Positions 10,803 to 23,000 of a DNA stretch of 64,000 bases are shown one piece after another; the first letter of the stretch is position 1, and each line of letters begins with the position of its first letter. Origin of the DNA: Boswellia sacra (taxonomy: Eukaryota; Streptophyta; Magnoliopsida; Sapindales; Burseraceae); NCBI GenBank assembly GCA_013180625.2, contig SNVD02008113.1, positions 248,001 through 312,000 of the forward strand, written 5' to 3'. The notes under the pieces were generated by a model that made no database searches, was not told the origin of the DNA, and was given only the letters and a program-made list of their open reading frames with translations. The position numbers and the translations under genes are program-made.

Positions 10803-13199
10803 TTTAATTCCATAATTCTTATTTTTACTAGTAAAGAATCTTAACTTACCGAGAACTGTTTGTAAACTATATGTTACTTATTTTTTTTATCTTGAATAAA
10901 TCAATAAAAAGTCTAAGTTTGCAATTAATCTTATGTTGTAATAATATATTATCAAATAGAAGTAGTACAACGACGACGAAGATGATAAACGGACTGAGCC
11001 GAACCCGCTAACTACAACTAAGCCCAGGCTTCTGCTTTTAAGTGGGTTGGGCAGCGTTGAGCCTAGTCATCCAAGATTGAGTAATTGGCCAGCCCATCAG
11101 GCCCATGAAATTGGAGAAAATGAACCTCAAATTTAAATTAGAGTATGGTTAGTTAAGTCTCTCTCATACTCTATTTTAGCACTCTTTAAATAAATGATTT
11201 GTTCTATTTGACCCTTATTTTTTAACTCTTAAACCCTCCCTTCTGAATTCATCTATTAAAATTTTGAATTTCTATTTCTTTTTCGTACTAAACCCCAGTT
11301 AATTTCTAAAATATCCATTTATTCCAGCAATTGGGTATCCACTCAATCTTCAAGTTTCAGCCACCTGACTTTCCTTCAACTTTTAATACAATAATTCTTT
11401 CTAATGGCTTCACTTTCTTGCCTAAGAATTGCCCTCCGCATATATATTGTCGACTGCACTAATTCAAACTTTCAACTCTAGTCCAAGCAATTGCTCCCAG
11501 CTAGCAGAAAGGTGAATGTGAGAGAAATATTCATTTTCATTAGAAAGGCTATTGCGCCTCTTCCTTGATTTAATAATGATCTTGGTCATGGACATAGAAC
11601 AAATAATCTATTTCGATATAAAACTGATAGAAAGAGAAAGTCCGTCTCGTGTCGCGAGAAGAGAACAAAAAAATATTATCTAAGAAGCTTTGAGGATCCC
11701 GAAGTTGAGTTATTTAAGTGGACATGTGTAGTTCTTCATTCCTCGTATTTCTTTGTTAAGAGAATTATCTCTTTATTAAAATAGAGTAATGCTACATCAA
11801 CAAATAAATTTTACAATCAATACCTTATAATATAAGTTAACGAAAATTTACTAAAAGAGTAAAAACAAGAATAAATAAGAGAAGTTACAGAATATAGGAT
11901 AGTAATTATATCTCTAATAAGATTTTACTAATTCAAATTGTAAGAAGAATTGGTTGCAACGAGTGAGTGGTGTCGTATTTTGCAAAAAGATATACTATAT
12001 AAAATATTTTAAATAATATCAAAACTACCATTTTCTCTTTCTTCTTAGCCAAACTTATAATTTCTTGTTAGAAACATATACTTTGTAATGCAAAATTTTA
12101 AAAGAATTGGAAAGTAGATTCCTTTATTAATTCTGCAATGAAATGTTTTTTTGACTATGGTCATTACATTTAATCCTTCTTCAAGTTATTAACTTAATAA
12201 TAAAATCTATCATAAAAACGCAATAAAATCTGCAGTTTTTGCAAGAAATCATATCCTGCCAAACGCCTCCCCTCCCCAACACCAATGTATATCTTTTATA
12301 GCATTCAAAAGCAAATCAAAATTGATCTAAGTGCTTGGGAATGGTAAGCGGTTGCGATTGGGAAATATTGATTTTTTTAAAAAAAATTGTATAACGCAAA
12401 CTCGAAACTAATTCTTCTATGGATGATGTTATTTGAGCCAATCTAATCTCTTTTTAAACCCCTTGTTAATTCTTATTATATTTAAAATTTAAATCACCTA
12501 AAACTCCTAATAACTAGGTGGGTTTGTTATTACAGAAGACTTCATGATCAATTTTTTTTTTAAGTGTCTAAGATTTTATTTGAACTATTCAAGTTCTTAA
12601 GAAACTGAAACCAAAACATAGATAAGGATTATCAACGACAATGGACTTGTGTTGCCAACAGATTTTCCGAACAATTCTCTAATATACAAATGAATTACCA
12701 TCTTCTAATCACAATCGCTCAATCAATTTGCAAGTCCTTAAATCGATATCGTTTTGTTTTTGTTGCATAAAAGACGTTGCCTTTCTGAGGCAAACAGGCG
12801 CTTGCAGGAGTTGGATTCTTCCAAAAAATTAGTTTACTATACTTTTTGATAGATTGCCTTATGAACCAAAACATTGATAACGTGTAGAAATGATTCATTA
12901 TGATAAAATCATGTACGGAAATAACTTTAATGAAAAATCAATAAAAGCATCAACTTTCCAATGAACTGAAAAATTTTCATATGGGAATTAACGCACGTTT
13001 CTTCAACCAGAAATTGTAACTTTAGTTGAAAAGGAAAGAAATGAAAAGGTAATTTTGATATTTCTAAAATATCTTCATATGATATATATTTTTAACAAAC
13101 TTCATTTAAATTAGGGCTTATACAGAGTTTTAGAGCCTTAAATGACAACACTCTTACATTAGTTGAACAAATGGGCTATGCTGGGCCTAACCCATGGAA
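10414..13199. other. Spacer, no gene seen
   Basis: AT-rich with no frame that resembles a protein. It contains the CA/TA microsatellite at 10752-10802. A moderately GC-rich stretch near 10975-11110 and the patch at 11640-11700 were read on both strands and not recognised. Confidence 0.55.
10752..10802. repeat. (CA)n(TA)n microsatellite
   Basis: About 20 CA units followed directly by a short TA run. A compound dinucleotide repeat, likely polymorphic. Confidence 0.95.
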
Positions 13200-13224
13200 T
13201 GGCTATGGCATCATAAGCTCTAGC

Positions 13225-13395
13225 CAGAAGAAACGGAGGGGAGCACCTCGGCCCACTAGCCAATAGAATGACAAAATGCCACCACCCCAGCGCGCCCCAC
13301 AGTGCGGCCCGCCCGACGACCAGTGCCCGCCGTGCCCCACCCCCCCCCCCCCCCCAAAAAAAAAAAAAAAAGAAGGGGGAAAAAAAACCCAGCCT
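13225..13395. repeat. GC-rich low-complexity block with C16A16 junction
   Basis: A stretch of about 110 bases far above local GC content leads into 16 consecutive C (13340-13355) followed directly by 16 consecutive A (13356-13371), then further G and A runs. The open frames across it on both strands are proline- or glycine-rich artefacts of the composition. It may be a genuine homopolymer junction or a sequencing/assembly artefact. Confidence 0.7.
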
Positions 13396-13399
13396 ATGG

Positions 13400-16080
13400 T
13401 ATTTGGATGGTCAAAACTTAACATCAAATCTAGTTTGTACAAGAAGTTCAAGTTGAAAATAATACTATAAGAAAGCTTCAATCTTAATCATTCGATCACG
13501 TTTATTGATTTAAAATTTTGTCAAAACTTATGTAAACAATAAGTGGCGGTTAATGAAGCTTCAAAAAAGTCACTTCTACAAGTAAATAATTTGAGATGTT
13601 AGCCTGAAAGAGTTCAATGATGTATCTGCTTTATGCTTTTCGTGTAAATAACTTGACCAAATGATAACCAACGAGATTTATGGGATTTTCAAAATAGCAA
13701 GGTTAACTGTAATCACAAAAATCCTTTTGGAAGGAATTAAAAATTTCCTTTCTGAATATTTAGTAAAAAAAGTATTGCTTATCATTACCAGAGTCATGTT
13801 TGAAATCATGTATATATATGTTCTTCTTACATGCATATATGTATATATTGAAATCCTCTCCACTCATTTTTTTCATAAGTTTTTAAGGATCTTGTGACAA
13901 ATTGTCAATATAGGGTAGTCTTAATTAACATTTGTCATAAAGATATATGTTAAGACTGTTGGAATTAATATCATATTACCAACAAAATCCTTAAAAACTA
14001 GTGGCGAAACTAGAATCTAGTTCTTCAGGGCCTATTTAATATGTCAAAAAGCCTTATTAAGTTTCTATAATATTAAGAGAAAAAAAACATGATAATCGTT
14101 TTAAATTAGATAAAAATTTATCAAATAATAGAAACTTGCATAAAATTTAAAAAAGCATAAGACATTGTACTTTTTGAGACGAATTATTAATTATGAAGCT
14201 AAACTATGGAAAAAATGAAGTATAATTATAAAGTTTAAATAAAATAATTAAATAAATGAATATATTATACAAATATCTAAACTTATATCTTCAATCTATA
14301 TCTGATTTTTTTTTAATAAAAGTATGATTTAATTTAAGTATAGACAACAGGTAAATAGATTGATATTAACTCAAAATTTTGTTTAATAAAACTTTAACTG
14401 AAATTATTTATTTTTTTAATTTTTAAATAAAATGAATATTATTAAGCCCATTTAATATGTGATACGGCAGTTGTGTCGTTATTGGGAAATATGAAAATGG
14501 AAGCGGCCGCAGAAATTTTTTATCACAAAAAGCTTATTTTTTTTTTTTTTAAATTCTTTAGGGGCCCAAGGAGATTTTCATGACATAAAGCTTTACAGCA
14601 AGGGTTATTTAGAAAATTTTAAAACCTAGAGGGGCCTTTAAAGATTCCCAAACATAGTTCTGTTTTGCTTCAATTTGAACGCTATCTCCCTCTCCTGGGG
14701 ATCAAGCCTGGTGGCCAGTCAAAGGAAATTACAATTGAAAAACCACCAAGCTGAGCCCCTAATTTCAAATATGGGTCCTTCAATTCACTAGTTTTTTTTA
14801 CTTGTAGCAACTGTATTTGGCGTAATAAAAATGATGTTTTTGAGAAGTCCAAACATGCATGAAAAAGTAGAGACCGCTACTAATCTTCTCTTCTCTCCCA
14901 ACCCAATTAAGTAGGGGTAAAATTTATGTTAATGAGTTTGATTTCATAGCATGAGAGGTGCTACACTTAAAAAAATTATATAGATAAACTCACTCATTTA
15001 AACTCATATGGCCATATTTATTGATTGCTACGTCATCAACCTTAATTTATGTAATTAATTTTTTGAAATTTCTCCTCCTTATGCCATATTAGCTTTTATG
15101 GTGAGTTCATACAAAAATGTTTGTAAGAGTAATATCATTCATAGCACCACATTTTCTTTATAAAATGGTAAAAAAAATTGAGTCATTGGATCAATGTATT
15201 TTCAATGGTTAAGATCGAATCTTATATTCATCATTCCCAAGGTACATCAATTATGCATGTTAGATTCATTTTTAGCTATTGATCAAATGATTTATAATTT
15301 GTATATGAATGACTATAAAAAAAAGTGGTGTCATGCATCCTTTCCTATGTTCATAGTCAAATGCCATCAAATAGATGAATTCGAAGAGTTCTGCAACTCT
15401 TAGTTTGGTCTGTCAGGGATTCCATCAACATTCCAACATAAAAATTTAACCATTTGTTGATTGCTATTGATAAAAGTTTTTTAAAGTCTACTAGTATGAT
15501 TTAGTAGAACTTTTTCTTTTTTTAATAGAGATCATGGAAGCTAAAAATTGACATATAATGTTTAATTGTTTTTAAAGAAAATCAAATGCCTTTATTTTGG
15601 TCTTTAACATGAAAAGAATTAAATGTATTTGGGTCTTTAATGATGAAGGAAAATACAAGTGTGTTTTAGTTTTTAATAAATTAATGTAAAAAACAATAGT
15701 TATACAATATTATATATAATTATATATATATTTGTTATATTTGACAAGATTCTCAAAAGCTTAAAAAAAAAAAAGAAAAAGAAAAAGAGAAAAAAGGCAT
15801 AAGCAGAAGATTTAAGTCCTGTAATTATATATGTTTTCTATAACGATAATATTAAACCTACATCTAAGTTACATATAAATAATTTTCATGCGATATAATG
15901 GATGCCATGATATTACTAGATGCCTATATGTCACATCGTTATTGTTATTGAAATCTCTTTCAACTATTATATGTTTTTACCATTCAACAAAATTAAACCC
16001 ATGGTTGATATCATAATTAAGATCACAAATTCTCAATTAAACAATTAATATAGAAAAATTCATTTAACATAGGAAATTTT
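13400..16080. other. AT-rich spacer, no gene seen
   Basis: No coding signal. A segment at about 14003-14640 (GTGGCGAAACTAGA... to ...GGGGCC) has the feel of a decayed copy of the GTGGCGGAC-type element seen at 62745-63567, but no matching inverted end could be shown. A possible MITE lies at 14953-15141. Confidence 0.5.
14953..15141. mobile_element. Possible MITE with imperfect inverted ends
   Basis: The left end GCTACACTTAAAAAAATT...AAACTCAC and the reverse complement of the right end ATTACTCTTACAAACATT...GAACTCAC pair imperfectly over about 35 bases. Size and sequence style match common plant MITEs whose ends begin GTTACACTTACAAA. No target duplication could be confirmed. Confidence 0.4.
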
Positions 16081-16180
16081 ATTGATAGAAAAAGTAAGAC
16101 ATCGACAGAAAAGAAACCCTCCGTTAGCAATAACAATAGTACTAAGAGGAAAAATAAGAATACACAGGTCAGTTCATTCT

Positions 16181-16186
16181 TTTATT
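16181..16186 (-). terminator. Poly(A) signal downstream of the 99-codon gene
   Basis: AATAAA on the minus strand, about 120 bases beyond the stop codon of the 16305-16604 gene. A reasonable distance for a plant 3' UTR. Confidence 0.55.
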
Positions 16187-16304
16187 TTTGAACGGAAACA
16201 CATCGAATCTAACTTACGAATCATCAACAGAAAAGGGATAGAAACTTCACCATTCTTGCTTATTCATCTACTTAGACTTCGTAGAATTGTCCTTCCCCTT
16301 TTAC

Positions 16305-16604
16305 TCAACCGACAATAACATGACCAGGTGGACGCGGAAGCAGACGAGCCGTAACGACTGTGTAATAACCAGGTGGAACAGTGCACAAAATCTTATAATT
16401 ACTGTCTTCTTCACTTCCTCCTCGTCCACTGACTACGTAGTAATGACCTGGTTGAACATGACGTTGCACAATGATTCTGCCGTCTTGTCCTGGTTGAACT
16501 CTAGTCACGGCACGGGGAACGTGGATTGGGGCTCCTCCTCGTCTTACTTCAGCTCCGGTGACTATGTAATGACCAGGTGAAATGATGGATTGGTTGCCAC
16601 CCAT
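16305..16604 (-). CDS. Uncharacterised 99-residue protein with PGHY-type repeats
   Basis: Single uninterrupted frame of 99 codons plus stop. The start is chosen at MGGNQSI because its context AAACCATGGG is near-ideal for plants and the homologous copy at 29545 begins at the same residue. The protein is basic and built of a loose repeat starting with P-G followed by H/Q/Y: SPGHYIVTG (residues 9-17), QPGQDGRIIV (37-46), QPGHYYVVSG (51-60), PPGYYTVVTA (77-86), PPGHVIVG (92-99). There is no signal peptide, membrane segment or coiled coil, and one cysteine. The repeated short beta-prone segments (YIV, YYVV, YTVV, VIV) suggest a small beta-rich fold, which is inference. I do not recognise the family and assign no function. 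A TATA-like run lies about 90 bases upstream and AATAAA about 120 bases downstream. A paralogue, including part of its leader, is on the other strand at 29.5 kb. Confidence 0.7.
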   Translation of the reverse strand: MGGNQSIISPGHYIVTGAEVRRGGAPIHVPRAVTRVQPGQDGRIIVQRHVQPGHYYVVSGRGGSEEDSNYKILCTVPPGYYTVVTARLLPRPPGHVIVG

Positions 16605-16690
16605 GGTTTTGTCGGATTGGTTGTCCTTTTTTTACCTTCTGGACCTCTTTCAGTTGCTAAGGAGCTATCTTTGCACGTCTATGTACTTCC

Positions 16691-16706
16691 ATATATATAT
16701 ATATAT
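16691..16706 (-). promoter_or_regulatory. TATA-type promoter of the 99-codon gene
   Basis: An ATATATAT run on the minus strand about 90 bases before the start codon. The motif TTGCATGATTCTC just upstream of it is also found before the paralogue (about 29460-29472), and GCAAAGA is shared further down both leaders. Proximal promoter sequence is thus conserved between the two copies. Confidence 0.5.
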
Positions 16707-16764
16707 TGGAGAATCATGCAATTTTATTATTATTATTATTATTAATTATATTGTTCTTACTTAA

Positions 16765-17713
16765 TGCAATATTCTAGTACGTTGATTTCATTTTTAATAT
16801 ATTAAGGGTGCTTTCAACATATATTTCACGAAATAATCCTTCGTTCCCAAAAGTACCAAAGAGAAGAAGCATCTCAAAGGCAGTAACTTAATATATCTAG
16901 GACACGAACCAAAATCTTTTCTTGATCTGAGTTTCGACTAAGTTGAATAAAATATAAAGGTGTCATTGTTGGTTAATGAAAATCTATCAACCACGTATGA
17001 ATAGTAGATCAACGAGTCACAAGAGTTCAAAAGGCTAAATCATGAGACGAGATGTTAAGAATCTTCCTTACTCATGCTTGATGGACATACTCAAGGAATG
17101 ATGTAACCAAGAAAAGGTATGTCACCAGCAAAGGATAGATTTACTTCTGAGATTTAATAGACGTACTTATGTTTAATTAGCTCTAACCTTTAAGGATCAG
17201 TTTTGATAATTTACTTCTGAGATTTTTCAAGTTAAACTGACTTAAAAATATGTGAGTGAGACATTTCAAGTTTTCACTTGCTTAAAGACAAAAATAGACT
17301 TTTCACCGGGTCGGCTAATAAGTCTTGGTCAAATAAAATAGCGTTTCAATTTAAAATATACATAATTAATTAATGTGACATGTGAGATTAGTCCATATAA
17401 ATCATTTGGCTTATATAAAATTCGAGGGTTGTGGACCGACCAACCGGCTTACACATGAAATGCCAATTTTGGAGCACATATTTTCAGCTAAATGATGAAT
17501 ATATCCGAGCCAGCGTCTCAAGATTAATTAATCTCTGATCAAACTCATGATATCACGAAATCGTCATTTAATTTTATGAATTCTCCTTTGATTAAAAAAC
17601 AAATCCGGAGACTCAAATTAATAGTAAAAAATGACTTAACAAGGAAAAAGATTTTCATATTTTATACAGAGCATTGCAATAAGTTGATCAATGCATTCAT
17701 TTTCATTAGACAC
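16765..17713. other. Spacer, no gene seen
   Basis: AT-rich. No coding or repeat structure recognised. It ends at the ATTTT target duplication (17714-17718) of the copia element. Confidence 0.55.
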
Positions 17714-17718
17714 ATTTT

Positions 17719-17940
17719 TGTTAGTAATAATAAGGGTAATTCTGTAAATCAGTTAATCAGGGACAGATTAGTCAATTGGTTAAATAGCTGTTAAGGTAGT
17801 TAATAGTTTGTTATGTTTGTTAACAATATATAACAGACTTGGAAAACAGAATCGAGTGAGAGAGAGTCAGTAAACATATGTATACACATTGATTCATTCT
17901 TGCTTTCAATACAATATACAAGAAACATTACATTTCAACA
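17719..17940 (+). repeat. 5' LTR of the copia element
   Basis: TGTTAG...TTCAACA, 222 bp. Contains a TATA-like AACAATATATAACAG and ends two bases after a TTTCAA. Differs from the 3' LTR at a G/T in the CAGGGACAG region and a T/C in the TTATGTTTGTT region. Confidence 0.97.
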
Positions 17941-17952
17941 TGGTATCAGAGC
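17941..17952 (+). promoter_or_regulatory. Primer-binding site (tRNA-Met type)
   Basis: TGGTATCAGAGC follows the 5' LTR directly and matches the 3' end of plant initiator tRNA-Met, the standard minus-strand primer of copia elements. Confidence 0.95.
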
Positions 17953-18214
17953 ATTAAGATCCAATGGGAGAGTTTCAACCTAATTCTTTCGAAAATTTTC
18001 AAGCAAACACTGGAATTGATCTTGGAGTTGTAAATCCAGTGATGAATTCATCAATTCATCAAAATTCGCCAAATTCTTTATCCTCAATCCTTCCAGTAGT
18101 ACTCCCAAGCTCTTCGATTAAACTTCAAAGAACAAATTATGGATTTTGGCGTACTCAGATTCTTGCCACATTGAGAGCGTTCGATCTTGAAGGCTACATC
18201 ACAGGAGAGAAATC

Positions 18215-20008
18215 TGTTAGCCTTAAGGCTACATGATAATTTTGATGATAACAATACACATTGATTAATTGAGATTTACTAACATGTTTATTTATGTGCA
18301 AGAGTAAGATCATTGAAATAATTTTAAAATCAAGAAGAGGCTTATTAAAATGAAGTGTTGAAGCTAAGGAGAAGACTACATGTTAAAGGCACCAAAGTTT
18401 AAGAACAAGGATTGACTCAAGGAATGTGACACATGAGCAATGTTCAATCAATTGGTCATATATATCTCTACAAATATCCAAATGACGTGATTCTTGAGCC
18501 TTTGGAAAGCTTACTCAATTTATAACATTTCATATGTTTTAATGAAATTCAAATTTCAAGTACAAGGTTGTCCAAATCATCATGCAAGTTGAAAGACAAA
18601 TGGAAGCAGCTGACATGAGCACCGAATACTCCTTTGGACATATCTTGAGCTAGAAAAATCAAAATGACTTGATTCTTGCGGCATTGGAAAGATGACTTAA
18701 TGAAGAATATTTCATATGTTTTAAAAAAATTCAAATTTCAAACAGAAGGCCGACATAATTGACATGCAATTCGGTGGACTGACACAAAGAAGAAAAATCA
18801 ACTCACATGAGCACCGAATGGTGTTTTGGCCATATCTTAAGATAGAGATATTCAAATGCTTTGATTCTTAATGTTTTGGAAAGCTTATTCAAATATGCAG
18901 ATCTTTTATGTTTTGAAGAAATTCAAATTTCAAACGGAAGGCTGACAGAATTATCATTCAATTTGATGGACTGACACAAGAAAGAAAAATCAAGTCACAT
19001 GAGCACCGAATGGTGTTTTGGCCATATCTTGAGCTACAGATATCCAAATGACTTGATTCTTGATGCGTTGAAAGCTTATTCAAATGTGCAAATCTTTTAT
19101 GTTTTGCAGATTTTCAAATTTCAAACGGAACATTGACAAAAATGGAAGACAAGATTACGGTTTTTATGGTGGGCAGAAAATTTGGAGTTGGTGTCTTCAC
19201 TTGATTAAGTTCATCTCATTTGCCTATAAAAGGAGCCATTCTCCCATGCATTCAAGAAGTGCAAGAGAAGCATTTTATCAAGCAAAAAGCAAGAGAAATA
19301 TCAAGTCTAGAGAGCTTTTATATTATTTATCTACTCTTTGAAGAGAGTTATACATTTATTGTAAAAATTATCTTTGTTCTTGTATTGTGGTGAGAGTGAG
19401 ATATTATTGTAAAGGATAATAGTTATCCTTGAGAGAACTCTTGTTGTGTGTTATCAAGGGTTGAAGGAAGTTGCCTTGGTGAGGTTGTTCATCAAGAAGA
19501 ACTCTTGGTGTGGTGTTATCAAGGGTTGAAGGAAGTTGCCTTGGTGAGGTTGTTCATCAAGAAGAACTCTTGGTGTGGTGTTATCAAGAGTTGAAGGAAG
19601 TTGCCTTGGTGAGGTTGTTCATCAAGAAGAACTCTTGGTGTGGTGTTATCAAGGGTTGAAGAAAAAAGTTTTGGTGAGGTTGTTCATCAAGCAAGTTGTA
19701 AAGATTTCTACAACTTAGTGGAAAGCTTAGCTCTTGGAGCTAGGAGCCAGTGGACGTAGGCAAGGTTTGCCGAACCACGTAAATTGAGTTTGCACTCTCT
19801 CTATCCCTATGCTCTTTACATTTACTTGCACTTGTGATTGTTCTTTATTGCTATTCTATTGATTGCATTCTATTTTCATCTTCTTCACCTTTATTCTAAA
19901 AGAAAGAGTTAAATAATTTTGATCTTTCAAGAAAAGTTTTCTAATTCCGTATTGATAAATAAAAACCCAATTCACCCCCCCTCTTGGGTTGCCATACCTG
20001 GGTCAACA
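18215..20008 (+). mobile_element. Solo LTR (1794 bp), family member 2, inside the copia gag
   Basis: Begins TGTTAGCCTTAAGGCTACAT, ends CCTGGGTCAACA, and is flanked by the duplication AAATC (18210-18214 and 20009-20013). TATA box CTATAAAAG at about 19224. It carries four degenerate repeats of about 185 bp (centred on the CATGAGCACCGAATGGTG word, about 18600-19130) and four copies of the 65-bp unit (19440-19690). It is the same family as 8037-9944, in opposite orientation and with fewer repeat units. Because it sits inside a young copia element, this insertion is even younger. Confidence 0.93.
19440..19690 (+). repeat. 65-bp tandem repeat inside solo LTR 2
   Basis: About four copies of the unit GGAAGTTGCCTTGGTGAGG...CTTGGTGTGGTGTTATCAAG, the reverse complement of the array at 8369-8722. 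Confidence 0.9.
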
Positions 20009-23000
20009 AAATCGTGTCCTGCTAAAGTAATTTCGACTCATTCCTTACAAAATCCAGATGAGATTTCGACTGAAATCAACCCTGAATTCTTCAATTGGAA
20101 GAGGATCGATCAATTTGTTCTTAGCTGGTTGCTGTCATCAATCTCAGAATCCATGTACTGCAATGTAGTTCGATGCACATCAGCAATGGAGGTTTGGAAT
20201 GTTCTTGAAAAACTGTTCTATACTGAATCTAAGGCTAGATCTCTTCATTTAAAGCATCAACTTCAGAACACTAGGAAAGGATCTATGTCTATATCCGAGT
20301 ATATATCAAAACTGAAAGACATTGCTAACACTTTGATTGCTATTGGACATGAGGTCACAGATATAGATTTACTTTTCTATGTTCTTGATGGTCTTGGACC
20401 AGAATATGATGCTATTGTGGTTAATCTCACTTCAAGATCTGGTAATGTAACCTTAGAAGAAGCACAGTATCAACTTCAAAGTTATGAGATGAGGCTGGAA
20501 AAATTCAATTCATCACAAGTTCTAAGCCTAGATCACAGTGTTAATGTAACTGCCAGACAGTCTCAATTCGGAATGAATACATTTGCTGGTTATAATTCTC
20601 AGCACTCAAATAGCTCCAGACAGTCTTTTAATCAAAACTTCAGGGGTAGAGGAAGGTACAAATCTAATGGCAGAGGTTCAAACAATTCCAATTCAGCCAG
20701 ACCTGTATGTCAACTTTGTGGAAAAACAGGCCATACTGTAGTAAAGTGCTATCACAGGTTTGACATAAACTACCAAGGACCACCTCCAGCAACTCAGCCT
20801 TCTCAAGCCCTTAATGTCAACCAATCATCAAGAACAGCAGCTCAAAACTCTCAGACATCTCAAGCTTTGATTGCTTCTCCATCAGTAGTGCAGGATCCTG
20901 CTTGGTATCTAGACACAGGAGCCACTGATCATATAACATCAGACATGAGCAAACTTGCATCAGCAGCCAAATACACAGGATTTGAGACAGTTCAAGTTGG
21001 TAATGGTACCTCTTTGTCTATTGCTTATATTGGTTCTGGTCATTTACAGTCTTCCAATTCATCAACATGCTTTAAACTTCACAAAATTTTAGTTGTTCCT
21101 GCAATCACTAAGAGTTTGCTGAGTGTTTCCCAACTTGTTAAAGAAAACAATATAACTGTTGAATTTCATGGTTATGGTTGCTTGATTAAGGACAAGGATA
21201 CCAGACAGATCTTGCTAGAAGGATGCCTCAGTAATGGATTATATCAAATCTCAACAGATTCAAGCTCAAATTCATGCTGTGCTACAGAAAATAAACTGTC
21301 AATTCCCACTTCTTTGCTTGCATCTTTAGTCAATAATGTCAACTTAGTTGATTCTGATTTGTCAACTGTAAATAATCAAACACTTTGGCATAGGAGGTTA
21401 GGTCATCCACATTTGCATATAATGCAAAAACTGTCCTCAACCACTCAATTGTTCAAGTGTACAAATAAAGTTGAATGCTTCTGTGAGTCCTGTAAATATG
21501 GCAAACAGTGCCATGAAACCTATCCTAGTTCAAAGTCTAGAGTTGCAAATCCACTGGATATTGTATATTAAGACCTTTGGGGTCCTTCTCCAATAAAATC
21601 AGTTGAAGGTTACACTTACTATGTGAGTTTTGTGGATGATTTCAGCAGATACACTTGGATATTCCCTCTCAAATCTAAAGCTGAAATGTTTAATGTTTTT
21701 AAGCAGTTTCTGGTACAAGTTGAAAGACAATTCAATACAAAAATGAAATGCCTGCAGTCAGACTGGGGTGGTGAATATAGGCCACTTAGTTCATATCTTA
21801 AAGAACTTGGCATCACATTTAGACATCCATGTCCACATACTCATCAACAGAATGGAGTTGTGGAAAGGAAACATAGACACATTGTAAACACTGGTCTTAC
21901 ACTGTTGGCACAAGCTTCTCTGCCTCTATCATTCTAGTGGTTTGCTTTTCACACAGTAGTATATCTCATAAATAGATTACCATCAGTTTCTTTGCAGTCT
22001 AAGTCTCCATATTCTGTCCTGTTTCAAGTTTATCCTAATTATAAACTGTTTAGGGTATTCGGATGTGCTTTTTACCCTAATCTAAGACCATATCAGTCTC
22101 ATAAATTTTCATTTCACACATCTACATGTGTCTTTGTTGGCTATAGTTCAGCTCACAAAGGATATCTCTGTCTTCACTCCTCTGGCAGAATATACATTGC
22201 TCAAAGTGTATCATTCAATGAGCACTTGTTTCCATTTAAGACAGGTTCATTTCTTCACTCATCATCTCATTTAAATTCTGAACTTGTATCAGGACCTTGG
22301 ATAATTCCTAGTCAACAAACAGTTCACAATTCTTCTAGTTTTATACCACCTACTGGCTCTATTAATCCAAGTCAGGTTTCAGAACTACCAAATTCAGATT
22401 CATATCCTCCTGAACCAACAACTTCACCTACTCAAATTTCACCTACTGAAATTCCCACTGTTGTGTCTTAGTTGGCATCCAAACCAACTTCACTACCTAA
22501 CTCAAACACTCATCCTATGGTCACTAGATCCAAGGTAGGTGTCTTTAAGCCTAAATCCTATGTCTATAACATTGACAAATCTATCTCCTCCTCCATTGAG
22601 CCAAATACTGTCCAACAAGCTTTAACCAATCCGAAATGATATGATGCTATGAAAGCTGAATTTCATGCTTTACAAACCAATCAAACCTGGTCACTGGTTC
22701 CATTTTCTAAAGACATGAAAGTAATAGAGCACAAGTGGATTTTTAGAGTAAAATATAACTCTGATGGATCAATACAAAGGTACAAGGCCAGGTTAGTAGC
22801 AAAGGGCTTTCAACAAACTCCAGGACTAGATTACTTTGACACTTTCAATCCTGTCATTAAGCCCTCTACAATCAGAGTTATTTTCTCATTAGCTGTCACT
22901 TTGAATTGGGATATCCAACAAATAGATGTCAACAATGCTTTCCTTCATGGAGAACTTCAAGAAACAGTTTATATGACTCAACCTGAAGGATTTGTAGACG

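Noticed and set aside
13203..13481. Proline- or glycine-rich small proteins on both strands
   Set aside because: They are produced by the homopolymer C16A16 block and the GC-rich stretch before it.
16082..16580. Plus-strand frames across the 99-codon gene
   Set aside because: The minus-strand frame has start context, poly(A) signal, internal repeats and a paralogue; the plus frames have none of these.
18215..20008. The 1.8 kb insertion as an intron of the copia gag
   Set aside because: TG...CA ends, a 5-bp target duplication and a second copy in an unrelated place show a solo LTR.
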